Positions 6,305 through 9,854 of a DNA stretch of 9,854 bases are shown in pieces (position 1 is the stretch's first letter; every line of letters starts with the position of its first letter). The notes under the pieces were generated by a model that was not told where the DNA came from, searched no databases, and was given only the letters and a program-made list of their open reading frames with translations. The DNA lies in assembly GCA_030629485.1 (NCBI GenBank), contig DAOVOW010000046.1:1-9854 (forward strand). The letters run 5' to 3'. Both the position numbers and the translations under genes were made by a program. Source of the stretch: a bacterium (GTDB taxonomy: Bacteria > Zixibacteria > MSB-5A5 > GN15 > FEB-12).

Positions 6305-7795
6305 TTACCTGGCCATCAACGTTACCAGATTCTCCAGGGTAGCCCTCATCAAGTTAGACAGCGGCGCGGGGTAGACGCCGATAGCCACCGTCAGCACCAT
6401 CAGCGGCGCCACCGTGACGATTTCACGGAAGTTTATCTCCGTCAGACCGCCCCACTTAGCCATATCGAATTCACCTAAGAATATTCGTTGCACCATGCGC
6501 AGCATATAAGCCGCGCCCAACACGACACCAAGAACCGAAATGCCGACCAGCACTTTGCTCAAAGCTCCAAAGGCGCCGACAAAGATCATGAATTCACTGA
6601 CGAAACCGCTCATTCCCGGCAAGCCCAACGCCGCCATCGAGAAGAATATCATGATGCCGGAATAAACCGGCAACTTGGCGCCGATGCCGCCAAAGGCGGC
6701 AATCTCACGGGTGTGGGCGCGATCATAAAGAACGCCTACCAAGAGGAATAATGCGCCGGTGATCAAACCGTGTGACACCATCTGGAACATGCAACCGGCA
6801 ATCGCCGTCACCGATGAAAACGCCGCCAGCGCCAGCATGCAGTAGCCCATGTGTGACACCGACGAATAGGCCACCAGTTTCTTGAGGTCCTTCTGCGCCA
6901 TCGACACCAGCGCGCCGTAAATGATGGCGATCACACCCAGAATGGCGATCCAGAACGAAAGAGTGCGCAGGGCATCCGGAAACATCGGCCAACTGACCCG
7001 CAGCATGGCGTAGGTACCCATCTTCAACAAGACACCGGCCAGAATTACCGACACCGCCGTCGGCGCTTCTACGTGCGCATCGGGCAACCAGGTGTGGAAC
7101 GGCCAGACCGGAACCTTGATGGCAAAAGAGATGAAGAAGAAAATGAAGCAGACCATCTGCAGCGAATGCGACAGAGTCGGGCAGGTTTCGATCAGGGTCA
7201 TCATGTTCAGCGTGTGCGGTTCGGATGTGAAGTACAAAATCAGGATCGACACCAACATGAAGATCGACCCGAACAGTGTGTAGAGGAAGAACTTGATGGC
7301 GGCGTATTCTTTTCGCGGTCCGCCCCAGACACCGATCAGGAAGTACATCGGTACCAGCATGATCTCCCAGAAGACGTAGAACAGGAAGAAGTCAAGCGCC
7401 ACAAACACGCCCATCATACCCGCCTCCAACAGCAGGAAGAAAGCAAAGTACTCTTTGACACGGTTCGTAATACCGAAGGACCCCAGTAGGGAGAGGGTGG
7501 ACAAAAGCCCGGTCAGGAACAGCATCGGCACCGAGATGCCGTCAACACCCAGGAAGTACTGGACGTTCAAAGAGGGTATCCAACTGTACGGACCCTCCTG
7601 ATAGGCCATGGCCGCCGAACCGGAGAAGTTGACGAAGTAATCCCAGGTGAGCCAGAAGGTAACCAGCATCGGGACCAGACTGATGATGGTAGCGGTCCAC
7701 CGGATGGCCTTATGGTTCTCCTTGGGGAGAAGCATCACCACCACCATCCCGAATATGGGCACGAATATCAATGAACTCAGGTACGGAAATTCCAT
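6305..7795 (-). CDS. nuoM: NADH-quinone oxidoreductase subunit M
   Basis: Second antiporter-like proton-translocating subunit of complex I, placed between NuoL and NuoN in the membrane arm. The 496 residues match the family size. Functional residues are present: E144 in VFWEIMLVPMYFLIGVWGG, K227 in FAIKVPVWPFHTWLPDAH, K258 in ILAGVLLKMGTYAMLR, H342 in MVSHGLITGALF, and E401 in GFVSEFMIF, where NuoM has Glu in place of the Lys seen in NuoL and NuoN. The start at ATG 7795 follows a strong GGAGG, but at a long 13-base spacing; an in-frame TAG lies four codons upstream, so no longer ORF is possible. It sits 22 bases after nuoL and 6 bases before nuoN in the standard order. Confidence 0.97.
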   Translation of the reverse strand: MEFPYLSSLIFVPIFGMVVVMLLPKENHKAIRWTATIISLVPMLVTFWLTWDYFVNFSGSAAMAYQEGPYSWIPSLNVQYFLGVDGISVPMLFLTGLLSTLSLLGSFGITNRVKEYFAFFLLLEAGMMGVFVALDFFLFYVFWEIMLVPMYFLIGVWGGPRKEYAAIKFFLYTLFGSIFMLVSILILYFTSEPHTLNMMTLIETCPTLSHSLQMVCFIFFFISFAIKVPVWPFHTWLPDAHVEAPTAVSVILAGVLLKMGTYAMLRVSWPMFPDALRTLSFWIAILGVIAIIYGALVSMAQKDLKKLVAYSSVSHMGYCMLALAAFSSVTAIAGCMFQMVSHGLITGALFLLVGVLYDRAHTREIAAFGGIGAKLPVYSGIMIFFSMAALGLPGMSGFVSEFMIFVGAFGALSKVLVGISVLGVVLGAAYMLRMVQRIFLGEFDMAKWGGLTEINFREIVTVAPLMVLTVAIGVYPAPLSNLMRATLENLVTLMAR

Positions 7796-7808
7796 GATTA
7801 TGATCTAT

Positions 7809-7813
7809 CCTCC
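7809..7813 (-). promoter_or_regulatory. Ribosome binding site of nuoM at long spacing
   Basis: GGAGG on the - strand, just after the nuoL stop, is 13 bases from the ATG at 7795. This is longer than the usual 5 to 9 bases, but no other start fits: only ATC, ATA and ATC codons lie between the upstream in-frame TAG and the ATG. Confidence 0.6.
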
Positions 7814-7817
7814 AAAC

Positions 7818-9854
7818 TCAGACGTGTTCTTCCTGTTTTGTTTCCTGGCCGGCCGGTTGTCGTCCGATAGTACGAGAGAGTATGGCCAGGAATATAATGC
7901 CGACCGTCAATAGAATGGTCAGAACGGGCCAGCCGGCTTCTCTCTCCTGTGGGCCGAATTCAAGCTTGAGCAGACTGATCAAAACCAGCAGCAGCAGCGC
8001 GAAGAAAGTATAAGACTGCACGCGGCCGGTTTGCAGGAAACGACCGATGTTGCCGCCCTGCCGGACAATCCATCCGGAGCCATTAACGGCGCCGTCGACG
8101 ATCCATTTATCGAACCATTGTTTCATATCCGCCCAGAGCACGGTTGCCCAAGCCGTTCCGTTGACCAGACCATCGATTACGCCCCCGTCGAAACGCCACA
8201 TGAGCCGCCCAAAGGCCAGCACGGGGCGTATTAGCACCGCATCGTACAACTCATCAAAGTAATACTTGTTGTAAAGAAGCGTATAGAGCGGCTTGAATTT
8301 TTCAGCCACGCGGTCGGCGGAGATCGATTTCTTGTAATACATCAGGTAGGCCAACCCGATTCCGGATACGGCCATGATGGTCGAGATAATCATCAACCAC
8401 CAGTTAGCGTGCGGATGATACGGCTCGCCGTGGTAGACGAACGATGCAAAACCATTCTGCAACCAGGGCAGGCCGACCCAACCGGCGAAAATCGCAAGGA
8501 AGGCCAGGAACACCAGCGGGTAGGTCATGGACTTCGGTGATTCATGAGCGTGTTCGTACTTCTCTTTGTCGCGTGGCTCGCCAAAGAAGGTCAGGAAGCA
8601 CAGCCGGAACATGTAGAACGCCGTCATGAATGCGATCAGCAGAGTGAAGACCAGAAAAACCGGATGATGCGACGCGGCTGCGACGATTTCATCTTTCGAC
8701 CAGAAGCCGGACAACGGGAAGATACCGGCGATAGACAGCGATGCGATTATGAAGGCCGGCGCAGTCAGTTTCAACTTGCTGAATAGCCCGCCCATCTCCT
8801 GAATGTTGTTGGTATGAATGGCATGAATGATCGAACCAGCGGCAAGGAACAGGAGTCCCTTGAAGAAGGCGTGCGTCATCAGGTGGAAAGTTCCGGCGTA
8901 GAAACCGGGCGAATGGAGTCCCATGGCGGAATCGTAACCATACAACCCGAGCGCCATCATCATGTAGCCGAGTTGACTGACCGTGGAGTAAGCGAGCACC
9001 CTCTTGATATCGTTTTGCACCAGGGCGATCGACGCTGCCATGAACGACGTTATCAAACCGATGACAGCTACGACCAACGATGCTTCAGCCGACCCGACAA
9101 AAACAGTCATGGCGCGCGCCACCAGGTAGACGCCCGCCGCCACCATGGTAGCGGCGTGGATCAACGCCGATACCGGCGTGGGACCCTCCATCGCGTCGGG
9201 AAGCCAGACGTGCAAGGGGAACTGCGCCGATTTGCCGACAGCGCCGCAGAACACAAAGATAGCGATAAGCGTGACAATGCCGGCGGGTATCGCTCCGGAA
9301 CTGATTTGGTCGAAGACGCCGCCATAGTTAAACGTGCCGGCGTAGATAGCTATCATGAACAGTCCGACCAGGAAGCCCAGGTCACCGATGCGAGTGGTAA
9401 TGAAGGCTTTCTGGCAGGCGTCGGCCGCCGATACTTTCTCAAACCAGAACCCGATCAGCAGATAACTGGTCAGACCTACCAACTCCCAGAAAATGAAGAT
9501 CATGAAAAAGTTATTCGCCAGCACCAAACCAAGCATCGAGAACAAGAACAGCGACAGGTAAGCGAAGAAGCGGCTGAAACGTGGGTCGCCGTGCATGTAT
9601 CCGACCGAGTAGATCTCCACACTGGCGCCGACGGTGGTAACCACCAGCAGCATCACGGCTGCCAGCGGGTCAATAAGGATGCCTATCTCCGGCACAAAGC
9701 CGATCAGATCGAGGAACTTGTAGTAGGCCTCATACGGTTCGCCGTGACGAGCCAGCGTCTCGATCAGCACGATGATAGACATGACCCAGGAGGCCAGGAT
9801 CATCGCGATCGAGAACACAGCCGACACCATCTCCTTCCACCTGAGGAAGAAGAC
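7818..9854 (-). CDS. nuoL: NADH-quinone oxidoreductase subunit L, 5' end beyond the window
   Basis: Distal antiporter-like subunit of complex I with the long lateral amphipathic helix. The frame is open to the right edge (VFFLRWKE before the Met at 9830), and the usual first NuoL helix is missing, so the true start lies outside; 678 residues are visible. Counting from that Met, key residues are E116 in FWELVGLTSYLLIGFWFE, K200 in VGKSAQFPLHVWLPDAMEG, H316, H320 and K324 in HLMTHAFFKGLLFLAAG, and K379 in SGFWSKDEI. The C-terminal part has NKYYFDELYDAVLIRP (521-536), then two similar segments, VIDGLVNGTAW (551-561) and IVDGAVNGSGW (577-587), in the lateral-helix region. After the usual last helix (about 606-622) there is a further hydrophobic segment (633-652) and a polar tail. 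The nuoM gene follows after 22 bases. Confidence 0.96.
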   Translation of the reverse strand, partial: VFFLRWKEMVSAVFSIAMILASWVMSIIVLIETLARHGEPYEAYYKFLDLIGFVPEIGILIDPLAAVMLLVVTTVGASVEIYSVGYMHGDPRFSRFFAYLSLFLFSMLGLVLANNFFMIFIFWELVGLTSYLLIGFWFEKVSAADACQKAFITTRIGDLGFLVGLFMIAIYAGTFNYGGVFDQISSGAIPAGIVTLIAIFVFCGAVGKSAQFPLHVWLPDAMEGPTPVSALIHAATMVAAGVYLVARAMTVFVGSAEASLVVAVIGLITSFMAASIALVQNDIKRVLAYSTVSQLGYMMMALGLYGYDSAMGLHSPGFYAGTFHLMTHAFFKGLLFLAAGSIIHAIHTNNIQEMGGLFSKLKLTAPAFIIASLSIAGIFPLSGFWSKDEIVAAASHHPVFLVFTLLIAFMTAFYMFRLCFLTFFGEPRDKEKYEHAHESPKSMTYPLVFLAFLAIFAGWVGLPWLQNGFASFVYHGEPYHPHANWWLMIISTIMAVSGIGLAYLMYYKKSISADRVAEKFKPLYTLLYNKYYFDELYDAVLIRPVLAFGRLMWRFDGGVIDGLVNGTAWATVLWADMKQWFDKWIVDGAVNGSGWIVRQGGNIGRFLQTGRVQSYTFFALLLLVLISLLKLEFGPQEREAGWPVLTILLTVGIIFLAILSRTIGRQPAGQETKQEEHV

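Noticed and set aside
7073..7489. 138-codon + strand frame opposite nuoM
   Set aside because: His-, Gln- and Asp-rich translation typical of the reverse complement of membrane-protein codons.
9828..9830. ATG at 9830 as the true start of nuoL
   Set aside because: The frame stays open to the window edge and the first NuoL helix would be missing. The GGAG before it abuts the ATG, too close to act as a ribosome site.

Overview
This window looks like bacterial chromosome with mid-range GC and tightly packed genes. It has seven confident protein-coding genes and no RNA genes, CRISPR arrays or mobile elements that I can see. Nearly all of it concerns ion and proton movement across the cytoplasmic membrane. 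The gene content (an L-M-N block of complex I, DUF502, an EIIA-CBS fusion, a Na/Pi transporter with PhoU) fits a Gram-negative or FCB-type environmental lineage such as Zixibacteria or a relative. That placement is a guess from gene style, not something the sequence proves.

Layout, left to right. On the + strand, positions 1-1044 hold the 3' part of a Na+/phosphate cotransporter, followed four bases later by a PhoU-like protein (1049-1723). Everything else is on the - strand and is described here as it appears from left to right. First comes a Ca2+/Na+-type cation exchanger (1729-2931), whose 3' end meets the phoU-like gene tail to tail with only 5 bases between them. Next is a 229-base non-coding gap (2932-3160) with three inverted repeats. 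Then come an EIIA-like/CBS-pair protein (3161-4066) and a DUF502 membrane protein (4063-4728), which overlap by four bases and form a two-gene operon. That operon is read from a sigma-70 type promoter with consensus -35 and -10 boxes and a 17-base spacer (4749-4777). Finally nuoN (4790-6298), nuoM (6305-7795) and nuoL (7818 to the right edge) form the distal end of a nuo operon transcribed leftwards.

How they work together. NuoL, NuoM and NuoN are the three antiporter-like proton-pumping subunits of NADH:quinone oxidoreductase, so the right half is respiratory energy conservation. The left half holds ion-gradient users: phosphate import with its PhoU partner, and a cation exchanger. The EIIA-CBS protein is probably a regulator that senses phosphorylation state and adenine nucleotides. 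Its target is unknown, and no sugar PTS permease is present here.

I find no convincing undescribed defence or mobile system. The most rewarding details are the near-ideal promoter just after nuoN, the orphan EIIA-CBS/DUF502 pair, the hairpin-rich gap at 2932-3160, a homopolymer run near the start of the exchanger gene, a degenerate second motif in PhoU, and a duplicated segment plus extra helix at the C-terminus of NuoL.
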